Assembly (NCBI GenBank): GCA_942490885.1
Contig: CALNYT010000002.1
Span: 620,001 to 684,000, forward strand
DNA: 64,000 nt
Reading direction: 5' to 3'
Source: Oceanirhabdus sp942490885
Lineage (GTDB): Bacteria; Bacillota; Clostridia; Clostridiales; Clostridiaceae
The notes under the pieces are model-generated. The model saw nothing but the letters and a program-made list of their open reading frames with translations. It ran no database searches and was not told the origin of the DNA. The translations under genes were made by a program, and so were the position numbers. Numbering within the stretch: the stretch's first letter is position 1; every line of letters starts with the position of its first letter. Below, in pieces: positions 1 through 8,562 of the stretch.

Positions 1-92
1 CTATTTACAATAAATGGAAGTGGTGATATTATAATATTACAAATATTCGCGAATGATTTGTAAAAAAATAAAATTGCGGGGAGGAAACAAAA

Positions 93-263
93 ATGAACAA
101 AAAATTAAACATGGAAGCATTATTATCAATCGAAGAGGTTTGTGAAAAAGAATTAGAAACTATATCAGGGGCTGGAAAAATTGGTGATGGTGTTTTTAAT
201 ACTTTAACACATGAGTGTCATATGAATACATGGCAGTTTATTGGTACATGCTGTGGTTGGTAA
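93..263 (+). CDS. lanA: Class II lanthipeptide precursor (lacticin 481/nukacin type)
   Basis: This 56-aa ORF starts 9 bases after a GGGGAGG ribosome binding site. The leader (residues 1-27) is acidic and ends in ISGA, the double-glycine-type site cut by LanT. The 29-aa core contains TLTHEC, matching the TxS/TxEC lipid II-binding motif of lacticin 481 and mersacidin, followed by MNTWQF and a terminal TCC, as in lacticin 481 (ISHEC, MNSWQF, FTCC). By homology, rings would join Thr10-Cys15, Thr12-Cys26 and Thr19-Cys27 of the core, with Thr25 as dehydrobutyrine. The core has no serine, so all bridges would be methyllanthionines. It carries a two-residue Gly-Trp tail after the CC and the leader contains one Cys; both are unusual. 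Family assignment is firm; ring pattern and activity are inferred. Confidence 0.93.
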   Translation: MNKKLNMEALLSIEEVCEKELETISGAGKIGDGVFNTLTHECHMNTWQFIGTCCGW

Positions 264-276
264 AAAATAAGTTTTG

Positions 277-307
277 AACTAAGAACGCGTTAGCGTTCTT
301 AGTTTTC
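277..307 (+). terminator. Perfect hairpin between lanA and lanM (attenuating terminator)
   Basis: Arms 277-288 (AACTAAGAACGC) and 293-304 are perfectly complementary around a GTTA loop, followed by only a short T-rich tail (TTCT). It lies 13 bp after the lanA stop. Such partial terminators after precursor genes let the peptide be transcribed in excess over the modification enzyme. Confidence 0.75.
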
Positions 308-393
308 TATTAAGTTAATAATTTTACACTTATACATAAATTAATTTTAACATATGGTTATAGAGATTAGATTAATGAATTGGGAGGGGAATT

Positions 394-3300
394 ATGGAGA
401 ATGTAAGGAGAATATTTGAGTTAGAAGCTTGGAAGTTTGGTTCTTATATACACGAGAGAGAAAGGTCTTGTAATAAAAATGAAAAATATGATGAAACTCT
501 ATTAGTTAAATGGTTTGGTATTTTAGATAATGATAAAGATTTAATCCAAAAAAGAGTTAAAAAATTAGGGATTGAAGTACCAAATTTGAATTCAATACTA
601 AATGGGAATTTTGAAGTGTATAATTTTCAGGAGATGCCTTGGTTTAAATATTTAAAAGAAATATTTTTATGCAAAAATCAAATGGAATTTAATACTGATG
701 AATTGGAAATTAAAAATGTAGATAGTATACCATTCTTTGAATTTCTTAGACCTTTTTTAAAAAAGATAACTGAAACAATTAAGAATGAATTTAGATATAA
801 ATTTATAGATGAAAAGAACTTGATAAAAATTGCTACTAGAAATATTGCTACTGGAATTTTAAATTTATCGTACAAAACTTTAATATATGAATTAAATAAT
901 ACCAGGATTAATGGAGAATTAGTTGGACAAACATCTAAGGAGAGGTATGAGTACTTTATAAAAAATAAACTAACTAAAGAATATGACATAGTTAAGTTGT
1001 TAAGTGATTATCCAGTTTTAGCTAGGTTAATTTCTGATTCAGTACGAAAAAGTATAGATAATCTTTTAAAAGTTTTAAATAGATTAGAAAAGGATATGAA
1101 TGATATAAAAACTTCACTAAATATAAATATTGAAAAAATTAAAGATATTATTCAACTTGGAGATTCTCATAAAGAAGGAGAGACTGTATTAAAGATTATT
1201 TTTAATAATGGGGAGTCGATTATTTACAAGCCAAGATCATTGAGTGTTGATAATCATTTTCAAAAGTTGCTGATTTGGTTTAATGAGAAAAAAGTAAGCA
1301 ATGAATTTAAGCCATTAAAGATATTAGATAGAAAATCTTATGGTTGGTGTGAGTGTATTGAAAATATACCCTGTAAAGAAGAGGGAGAGATTGAAAAATT
1401 CTTTAGGCGCCAAGGGCAATATCTTGCAATATTGTATATGATAAATGCTACTGATTTTCATTATGAGAATATTATTGCCTCCGGAGAGTTTCCATATTTA
1501 ATAGATCTTGAAGCGTTAATGCATCCAAATCTAAAAATGCCATTTGGGGATAAGAAATTCGCCGTACATAATGCAAATGTTATGTTATCAAATTCTGTTA
1601 TGAAAACAGCATTATTACCGGTATTAGCGGGAGACGATGTTTATAATTTTGATGTTAGTGGATTAGGTGCTCGTGAACAACAATCCATTGAAATGTTTGA
1701 AATTACTAATTTTAATACTGACATTATGAAAATGGAAAAGAAAAAAACGGTAATATCTAATGCTATGCATTTGCCAAAGATAGGGGATAAGGCGTTTTAT
1801 TCAGAGAATTATATTGAGGAAATTAACAAAGGCTTTCAAGAAATTTATGAAATTGTATTAAAGAATATTCAAGAATTATTGAAAGAAGATAGTGTAATAT
1901 CAAATTTTAAGGATGACGAGATAAGAGTAATTTTAAGAAATACAAAATTTTATAGTAGGTTTTTAAATAGTAGTACTCACCCACAGTATTTAATGGATGG
2001 AGCAGATAGACAGATATTATTTGATTATTTATGGAAAGATTCAAGGTTATACTCTGTTACAGAGTCAGAATGTGCAGAGTTATTGTATGGAGATGTTCCA
2101 TATTTTTGGTGCAAAGCTAAGGAGACAATGGTTTTTGGGAAGGGAGTTGCTTGTAATGACTTACTTGAGAAGGAGGCATTTGAATTGGTGTTAGAAAAAC
2201 TTAGCAATCTATCGGAAATAGATTGTTCGAGACAAAAAGATTTTATACAAAAGTCTTTATTGGTTAAATATAACATAATAGAAGAGAATAAAAAGGAACA
2301 TCTGTTTAGTCTTAAGAGTTTAATGGATGGTTTAGAGGAAAAAGTAGAAATAGATACTGAAATATTCTTAAAAGAAGCAATGAAAATTGCAGATCTTTTA
2401 TATGATAGAGCGATTATTGGTGAAGATAGAAGTATTACCTGGATTGCACTTTCTATGGATAGCCATGAAAATATGAAGTTTAATGTTTTAGATGGAACTA
2501 TATATGAAGGGATAGCGGGAATATGTTTGTTTAATGCACATTTAGCACAAATAACTGGAGTTGAAAAATATAAGGATGTTGCTCAAATGTGTATAAAAAC
2601 AATGCTGAGAGAAGATATGTGGAATAGAGAAAAGCGTAATGTCTCTGCATATGCTGGATATGGTTCAGTAATATATTGCTTAATAAATCTATATCAGTTA
2701 TGGAAAGAAGAATGGATACGGGAAGAAATCCATAAGTATCTATTAATAATTAAGTCGATAATAGATAAGGATATAGCATTTGATTTCTTAGGTGGAACTG
2801 CTGGGGTTATGTGTGTGTGTTTAGATATATATGACATATTAGATGATAGAGAAGCATTAAATGTGGCTGAATTATGTGGTAATCATCTACTTAAAAACAG
2901 TAAGAAGATGGATAAAGGGATAGGGTGGAGCAATAAATTAGAAGAGGTAAAACCATTAGCAGGTTTAGCACATGGTGGAGCTGGAATAAGTTATGCGCTA
3001 ATAAAGTTATATTATTCAACTAATAATAAGAATTATTTAATAGCCGCATTGGAAGCAATTGAATATGAAAATTCTCTATATGACAGTAAAGTTAATAATT
3101 GGAGAGATTTAAGGAATTTCCACGAAATTAGTATAGATCAAGAACCTATTGCATGGTGTAATGGAGCAATGGGAATTGGGTTAGCTAGATTATTTACTTT
3201 GGATTATTATAATGACCAAAATATTAGGGATGATTATAAAAGAGCATTGGACAAGACTATAAAAGATAGTTTTATAGAGGTGAATTATTGTCTATGTCAT

Positions 3301-3558
3301 GGAGATATAGGAAACTTAGAATTACCTTTAGCTATAGCTATTAAAGAAAAAGACGAAAAGTTAAAAAGTGTAGTATATAAGAAAGCGATGCAGATAATAA
3401 AAAACAAAATAGATAATGGAGAGTCATGGAAGTGTGGGATTCCAGGAAGATATGAAACGGAAAATTTCATGGTAGGAATTTCGGGAATAGGATATCAACT
3501 GTTGAGATTATATGATAATAATATACCTAGTATACTTATTTTGGAGTGTAAGAGATAA
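394..3558 (+). CDS. lanM: LanM: bifunctional class II lanthipeptide synthetase
   Basis: This 1054-aa protein has the usual LanM size and starts at ATG after GGGAGGGG. The N-terminal dehydratase domain (DUF4135 type, roughly residues 100-620) shows KPRSLSVD near residue 280 and LIDLEALMHP near 370. The C-terminal LanC-like cyclase (roughly 690-1054) shows GLAHGGAGISYAL, WCNGAMGIG (Cys near 922) and CLCHGD (Cys-His near 969-970), the zinc ligands of the cyclase. It would phosphorylate and dehydrate Thr residues of the LanA core, then add Cys thiols to form methyllanthionine rings. It is 130 bp downstream of lanA and 50 bp upstream of lanT, so the three genes form one operon. Confidence 0.95.
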   Translation: MENVRRIFELEAWKFGSYIHERERSCNKNEKYDETLLVKWFGILDNDKDLIQKRVKKLGIEVPNLNSILNGNFEVYNFQEMPWFKYLKEIFLCKNQMEFNTDELEIKNVDSIPFFEFLRPFLKKITETIKNEFRYKFIDEKNLIKIATRNIATGILNLSYKTLIYELNNTRINGELVGQTSKERYEYFIKNKLTKEYDIVKLLSDYPVLARLISDSVRKSIDNLLKVLNRLEKDMNDIKTSLNINIEKIKDIIQLGDSHKEGETVLKIIFNNGESIIYKPRSLSVDNHFQKLLIWFNEKKVSNEFKPLKILDRKSYGWCECIENIPCKEEGEIEKFFRRQGQYLAILYMINATDFHYENIIASGEFPYLIDLEALMHPNLKMPFGDKKFAVHNANVMLSNSVMKTALLPVLAGDDVYNFDVSGLGAREQQSIEMFEITNFNTDIMKMEKKKTVISNAMHLPKIGDKAFYSENYIEEINKGFQEIYEIVLKNIQELLKEDSVISNFKDDEIRVILRNTKFYSRFLNSSTHPQYLMDGADRQILFDYLWKDSRLYSVTESECAELLYGDVPYFWCKAKETMVFGKGVACNDLLEKEAFELVLEKLSNLSEIDCSRQKDFIQKSLLVKYNIIEENKKEHLFSLKSLMDGLEEKVEIDTEIFLKEAMKIADLLYDRAIIGEDRSITWIALSMDSHENMKFNVLDGTIYEGIAGICLFNAHLAQITGVEKYKDVAQMCIKTMLREDMWNREKRNVSAYAGYGSVIYCLINLYQLWKEEWIREEIHKYLLIIKSIIDKDIAFDFLGGTAGVMCVCLDIYDILDDREALNVAELCGNHLLKNSKKMDKGIGWSNKLEEVKPLAGLAHGGAGISYALIKLYYSTNNKNYLIAALEAIEYENSLYDSKVNNWRDLRNFHEISIDQEPIAWCNGAMGIGLARLFTLDYYNDQNIRDDYKRALDKTIKDSFIEVNYCLCHGDIGNLELPLAIAIKEKDEKLKSVVYKKAMQIIKNKIDNGESWKCGIPGRYETENFMVGISGIGYQLLRLYDNNIPSILILECKR

Positions 3559-3608
3559 AATATAAGATCAAATAAATAAGGAAAAATTATTTGAAGAGTG
3601 GTGAAAAA

Positions 3609-5768
3609 ATGAATTTATTTTTAAAATATAGAATGAAAATCACTGAAACGCAGCAATTGAATCAATATGAATGTGGTATAAGTTGCTTTAAGATGATTTT
3701 ATCCTATTATAAATATGAGATATCAATAAATAATTTGAGAAAACATTTTGATAATAATGTTAATGGAATTACAATGTTAGAATTTAAGAAAGTAGCATTT
3801 AAGTTTAATCTTAAAAGTTCTGTAAAAAAGGTTGATGCATCACAACTACTTAGTGTGAGAAATATTGTACCAATGATAATATTTTGGAATAATAATCATT
3901 ATGTTGTACTTGAAAAAATAAAGAAGGACTCATGTATTATAGTTGATCCAAGTGCTGGTAGGAGAGAGGTAAGTGAAGCTGAGTTCATTGAGAAATTTTC
4001 TAATTATATAATGTTATTAGAGCCAGATGAAAATTTCCAGCAACATAGAGAAAAATCTACAATTAAAAGGTATTTTAATAATGTATTAAGATACAAAAAA
4101 CTAATGTTTCTTATTTTTGGAGTTGCTATATTACTTCAATTTATAGCAATAAGTATACCAGTATTAATCCAAAATATTGTTGATTACATTATAATTGATG
4201 CAAAGTACGACGTAAACGTAATATTAATACTGACAATCTGTGTTATTTTATTACAGGTAGCAATTTCTTATTTGAAAAATTATCTTATGATACAGTTTCA
4301 AAAGAAGTTAGATTATACTTTGATGAGTAACTTTGTTAATCACATGATTAAACTACCCTATAAATTCTTTCAATTGAGAACTCGAGGAGATTTGATTCAA
4401 AGATTAAATAGTAATGCTATCATACGTGATATTTTCTTGCAGAAGTTCATGACATCTTTTATAAACGTATTACTGATAATTGTATTATTTGTATATATGT
4501 TCATGCAGTCTAAATTTGTAGCTCTAGGAGTATTAGGGTTAGGAATATTACAGATAAGTGTGTTGCTTTTGAACAAGAAAAAAATGCAAAACTTAACTCA
4601 GAAACAAGTAATGACACAAGTCAAATCAAATAGTTTTCTTACTGAAATGGTAAATGGGATTGAAACAATAAAGGTTTTAGGTATAGAAGATGAAATTGGA
4701 CAGAGTTGGAATAATATATTGAATGAACAAATTGACAAAGCAACAGAGAAATCGCTTTTTCGTACAAAGATTGATATTACAATAAATTCAATAATATTTT
4801 TCGCACCGTTATTTATTGTTATTTTATCAATAAATGAAATTTTGAAGGGGAATATGACAATTGGTCAATTGTTGGCATTTCAAACCCTTACAATGGCCTT
4901 TTTAAACCCAATCAATTCTCTAGCATTGGTGATTAATGATATAACAATGCTAACAGTACTATTGGAAAGAATTTATGATGTTATTGATGAAAAGGTTGAA
5001 CGAGAGGGAGAAATAAAGGTTGATACAAAGTTTAAAGGAGATATAAAACTTAAAAATGTTAGCTTCAAATATAATGAATATGGGAAAAATATAATAAAAA
5101 ATATTTCATTGGATATAAATGTAGGAGAAAAGGTTGCTATTGTAGGTAAATCAGGTAGTGGAAAAAGTACTTTAGCCATGTTATTCACAGGGATGTATGA
5201 AGCCACAGAAGGGGAAATTTTATTTGATAATATTAATTTAAAGAAGTTTAATAAGAATATTATAAGACATAATATTGGGGCTGTATTACAGGAAAGTTTC
5301 TTATTCAATAAAACCATTAGAGAAAATATTGATGTAAATAATAAGGTCGGAGATATTGAAAAGATTATAGAGGTATGTAAGATTGCAAAAATTCATGATG
5401 ATATAATGGAGCTACCAATGGGATATGAGACTCTTCTTACAGAATCAGCTACAAATCTCTCAGGGGGTCAAAAACAACGGGTTGCTATAGCTAGAGCAAT
5501 AATAAATAAACCTGCAATACTATTATTAGATGAGGCAACAAGTGGATTAGACTCAATAGTAGAGAAAGACATTTCGGATAATATATATTCTCTTAACTGC
5601 ACACAGATAATCATAGCACATAGATTATCTACAATAATAAATGCAGATAAGATTATAGTACTTGAAGATGGTAATATTGTAGATATGGGAACTCACGATG
5701 AGTTAATAGAAAAATGCGAAATATATATGGGGTTATATGATAATAGAATTGGAGTAACTAGTAAATAG
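3609..5768 (+). CDS. lanT: LanT: C39 peptidase-containing ABC exporter
   Basis: This membrane exporter (719 aa from ATG 3609) has an N-terminal C39 cysteine protease domain with catalytic Cys22 in QYECGISCF, His in NNNHYVVLE and Asp in DPSAG. Six transmembrane segments follow (about residues 160-440), then a nucleotide-binding domain with GKSGSGKST, LSGGQKQR, LLLDEATSGLD and IIIAHRLST. It would cut the LanA leader after Gly-Ala and export the modified core. A TTG start at 3591 is also possible and has a slightly better AAGGA ribosome site; I prefer the ATG because the added residues are not part of the C39 fold. Confidence 0.94.
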   Translation: MNLFLKYRMKITETQQLNQYECGISCFKMILSYYKYEISINNLRKHFDNNVNGITMLEFKKVAFKFNLKSSVKKVDASQLLSVRNIVPMIIFWNNNHYVVLEKIKKDSCIIVDPSAGRREVSEAEFIEKFSNYIMLLEPDENFQQHREKSTIKRYFNNVLRYKKLMFLIFGVAILLQFIAISIPVLIQNIVDYIIIDAKYDVNVILILTICVILLQVAISYLKNYLMIQFQKKLDYTLMSNFVNHMIKLPYKFFQLRTRGDLIQRLNSNAIIRDIFLQKFMTSFINVLLIIVLFVYMFMQSKFVALGVLGLGILQISVLLLNKKKMQNLTQKQVMTQVKSNSFLTEMVNGIETIKVLGIEDEIGQSWNNILNEQIDKATEKSLFRTKIDITINSIIFFAPLFIVILSINEILKGNMTIGQLLAFQTLTMAFLNPINSLALVINDITMLTVLLERIYDVIDEKVEREGEIKVDTKFKGDIKLKNVSFKYNEYGKNIIKNISLDINVGEKVAIVGKSGSGKSTLAMLFTGMYEATEGEILFDNINLKKFNKNIIRHNIGAVLQESFLFNKTIRENIDVNNKVGDIEKIIEVCKIAKIHDDIMELPMGYETLLTESATNLSGGQKQRVAIARAIINKPAILLLDEATSGLDSIVEKDISDNIYSLNCTQIIIAHRLSTIINADKIIVLEDGNIVDMGTHDELIEKCEIYMGLYDNRIGVTSK

Positions 5769-5802
5769 TTACTAGTGCTAAAGAAAGGAAATCAATGTTA
5801 CT

Positions 5803-5837
5803 CAGATGTGACACTGGATAAGAAAGTGTTACATCTG
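5803..5837 (+). terminator. Hairpin downstream of lanT without a clear T-tract
   Basis: CAGATGTGACAC (5803-5814) pairs with GTGTTACATCTG (5826-5837) with one G-U pair. There is no poly-T, so it may be a processing or weak termination signal at the end of the lan operon. Confidence 0.4.
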
Positions 5838-5998
5838 GAATAAGAATTTCAAAAATCATATCATATGTTAAGTGATAAAAAAAGTATCTATAGATTGAGT
5901 GTGGCAGGTATAATTATAGGATTATATATATTTTAAAAATATTTCCTCTGTAACCTATCTGTAATGTGAATAGAAAAAAAATCTATATAATATAGATT

Positions 5999-6128
5999 GT
6001 AGAGATTCCAAGGTGAAACTAAATTTGTACATACTCAAAACTCATTGAAGTGTTGAGATTTTGGGACCGTTAGCGTATAACTTTTTTTAAGGTGTGCATA
6101 AATTAAAATTCACGGTATGATATCTATA
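5999..6128. repeat. MITE-like TATAGAGATTCCA palindromic repeat, copy 1
   Basis: It begins with TGTAGAGATTCCA, ends in TATGATATCTATA, and contains the inner blocks ACTCAAAACTCATTGAAG, GGGACCGTTAGCGTATAAC and AAGGTGTGCATAAAT. These recur at 50686-50816 (inverted) and 50934-51063. Its end lies 31 bp before the lipoprotein start, so it may carry or disturb that promoter. The rest of the 390-bp gap after lanT (5769-5998) holds only the hairpin at 5803. Confidence 0.8.
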
Positions 6129-6159
6129 ATAATTAATATTTTCAGGAGGTTACAACAGG

Positions 6160-6903
6160 ATGAAGACAAAAGCAATAATCGCAGCAGTATTAATAGGTAC
6201 TGGCATTGTTTTATCTGGATGTGGAAGCAATGAAGCTACAGCGAACAATGGACAAAATCAAAAGCAAATACAAAATGAGAATGCTAATAAAGAAGCAGAA
6301 GGAAATGAAAAATCTGAGGTAAGTCAAAATAAATCTGATTTAAACTATACTCTTTCAGGAGAAGTTTTAGAAAATGAGGAGAGAAATATAAAAGTAAGTT
6401 ATCCTCAAATTAAAGATTTCCCAGGTGAGCTTTCTAAGGATTATATGAATCAAAGTCTTAGAAGAATAGTAGATGAGTACGAAAATAATAAAAGTTATAC
6501 TGATGTGAAAATTGATTATGAAATAACACGTATGGATGAAAATATTCTAAGTGTAGTATTCAAAGGTACTGCTAAAATGGAGGGAATTGGTGAAGTTACA
6601 GTTCAAAGAAGTGTAAATCTGGACATCTCTTCAACAAACGAAATCTCTTATAATAATTTAGTTAAGGAAGATGAAGAATCTGCTAAAAAGGTAAGAGAAA
6701 TATTAAATCAAAAAGCTATTGATAAAGGAATTGAAGGTGGACTAGAAGCAGAAGGAATTCGTGTTTACTTTAATGGAGAGGATGTAGTATTCTATTACAT
6801 GCCTTTAGATGATAGTGCAAAAGAATTTATTGAGTTAAGTGTACCTCAAAGTGAATTAGAGGGTCTTATAAACACTGAATTTGGTGAGCATCCAGCAAGC
6901 TAG
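6160..6903 (+). CDS. Secreted lipoprotein, DUF4163/DUF3298-like
   Basis: This 247-aa protein has a lipoprotein signal peptide with lipobox LSGC (Cys21), then an Asn/Gln/Glu-rich linker to about residue 60. The rest is a globular alpha/beta region (YPQIKDFPGE, IDYEITRMDENILSVVF, PLDDSAKEF) resembling the PrsW/RsiV-type DUF4163-DUF3298 arrangement of Firmicute surface proteins; I infer this from overall pattern only. The start follows AGGAGG by 10 bp. It stands alone between the lan operon and a decayed region. It would be anchored on the outer face of the membrane. No immunity-protein signature is visible, so a role in lantibiotic self-protection is possible only by position. Confidence 0.7.
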   Translation: MKTKAIIAAVLIGTGIVLSGCGSNEATANNGQNQKQIQNENANKEAEGNEKSEVSQNKSDLNYTLSGEVLENEERNIKVSYPQIKDFPGELSKDYMNQSLRRIVDEYENNKSYTDVKIDYEITRMDENILSVVFKGTAKMEGIGEVTVQRSVNLDISSTNEISYNNLVKEDEESAKKVREILNQKAIDKGIEGGLEAEGIRVYFNGEDVVFYYMPLDDSAKEFIELSVPQSELEGLINTEFGEHPAS

Positions 6904-7065
6904 CCTTAAACTAGTGGATAATTAAGAATGATGGACATTTCTCTTCGAGAAATTTTAATTTCATTGTTCATGGAACAAGATGAGTTTACTCGTTTCATTT
7001 GAAATGAAACAGTATAGTTTTAAAATATGGATATATGATGAAAAAATAATAATAATTATACTTTG

Positions 7066-7097
7066 AAAGATACACTATTTGTTTGTGTATCTTTTTA
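7066..7097 (+). terminator. Rho-independent terminator
   Basis: AAAGATACAC pairs with GTGTATCTTT around a 9-nt loop and is followed by T residues. It probably ends the lipoprotein transcript, about 160 bp after its stop; the interval also has a GTTTCATT/AAATGAAAC hairpin near 6996-7014. Confidence 0.7.
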
Positions 7098-7366
7098 AGT
7101 TCCAAATTTTCTATGTACGTGGTTAAGTAAATTCAATATAAACCCAAAAATATTGAATTAAGGGTAATTTTGGTGATGTTATTTAAGTACAGAAAGTGGG
7201 GGATAGTATGAAAAAAATTATGATTATTCAAGACATAAACCTTTTTATAACCCTGAGCTACTGGCTTTAGTTCAGAATATTTTAAGACCATCTTATCCAT
7301 GTATCTCCAAGGCATAATATCTTAAAGAAGCATAGGTGCCAAGGTAATATTTCATTGAAAAATCAT

Positions 7367-7856
7367 CTAGAGATTCATTTGGTGTATAGGTATTTCACCT
7401 TGTTCTAGATCATCATAATCCATCTCGTCAACACTTGCAGTTATGGAGAGGTATGAGAATCTCTCAGAAGCATCATTATATCCTGTTATAAGACCCCATT
7501 CGGGAATCCCCACATCCCACACTACAGGCGGAATGTTATTATCTAATGAGTTCTTTATAGCTTGGACTGATTCTGTTCTTCTAGAATGTTCAAGATTTTC
7601 TTCATCCCACAATCTGCTTATATGCTGCATTAAACATATACGAATCATCTTCTAGTAGTAGCTTTGCAACTTCACTAATTCTTCTTCTTTTGATATATTT
7701 CCCGGGCGTTATTCCTGTTGCTTCTTTAAATATTCTTAAGAAATGATAATCAGAATAACCTGATGCTTTTGCGCAATCACTTAAATTTATATCATTCTTC
7801 AGGTTATCTTCTATGTACTCAATGGCCATTTGTAAGTATTCCTTAATCTTTCCCAC
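7367..7856 (-). pseudogene. Decayed AraC-family regulator with C-terminal ligand domain
   Basis: The 5' part (start near GTG 7856) encodes an AraC helix-turn-helix, MAIEYIEDNLKND followed by LSDCAKASGYSDYHFLRIF and TPGKYIKRRR. The second helix-turn-helix is lost after EDDSYMFNAAYKQ, where the frame changes. A second frame (to 7367) continues with DNNIPPVVWDVGIPEWGLIT, typical of the cysteine-peptidase-like effector domain of clostridial AraC proteins. Past the stop at 7367 a further frame gives ESLDDFSMKYYLGTYASLRY and then several stops down to about 7200, so decay continues there. The intact AraC protein at 32381 has a different effector domain. Confidence 0.72.
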
Positions 7857-8045
7857 CCCCACATTTATTGTATCATCTTTAGAAAAATATGGACTGATAA
7901 AAATTGCTAATTTAATTTTAAATTTATTGAATATTAGTAACTGTAATTGCAAAGAATACCAATGTATCATAAGTTAGAAAAACAACTGCATGCAAGCTTA
8001 AAGAGAGATATATGGAAACACAAAAATATATAAGGAGAGATAAGA

Positions 8046-8402
8046 ATGAGAGACTTTACCGAAAAGCAAATCGAATATATTAAGGACCGTATTTATGATA
8101 ATACAATATTTCCTATTAGTATACTTGATGTTCATGATGATGGCTCCTTTAACGAAGAGCATTGCATTGAGAGTGATGGAGAAATATATGTAAAACTATC
8201 AGTTATTAAGGACAGAATCCATAAAGCACAAGAATATCTACTTAATGATTTCGAAGGGGAATTAAAAAGAGAAAATCATGAAATTAGTATTGGTGATATG
8301 ACTATACTTGAGTTGAAAAATATTATAAATGAAACAATAAGAGAAAGATTTGATGATATTGAAGATGTAGAAGATGAAGAATATGAAGAATATGAAGAGT
8401 AA
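8046..8402 (+). CDS. Small acidic protein of unknown function
   Basis: This 118-aa protein starts 8 bases after AAGGAGAGA and has no signal peptide or membrane segment. It is strongly acidic, with a C-terminal tail of Glu/Asp/Tyr repeats (DVEDEEYEEYEEYEE). I do not recognise a family. The residues before the tail are predicted mostly helical (KLSVIKDRIHKAQEYLLNDF). It is a single-gene unit that ends at the terminator at 8475-8526. It is likely cytoplasmic. Confidence 0.6.
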   Translation: MRDFTEKQIEYIKDRIYDNTIFPISILDVHDDGSFNEEHCIESDGEIYVKLSVIKDRIHKAQEYLLNDFEGELKRENHEISIGDMTILELKNIINETIRERFDDIEDVEDEEYEEYEE

Positions 8403-8474
8403 GAAGAAGACTTGTACTAAAATTTAAACGTACAGTATGATAGTATGTCCCATTAGATATAAATCCATAAAATA

Positions 8475-8526
8475 AACCCAAGGATGATAAGATAGGTATA
8501 TACCATATTAATCAACCTTGGGTTTT
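8475..8526. terminator. Bidirectional terminator
   Basis: AAACCCAAGG at the 5' side pairs with CCTTGGGTTT at the 3' side, with partly paired inner arms meeting at GTATATAC. T-runs lie on both strands. It separates the acidic-protein gene (+) from the chemoreceptor gene (-), which converge here. Confidence 0.75.
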
Positions 8527-8562
8527 TACTTGTTATTGAATTATACTGGCAATAACTTTATA

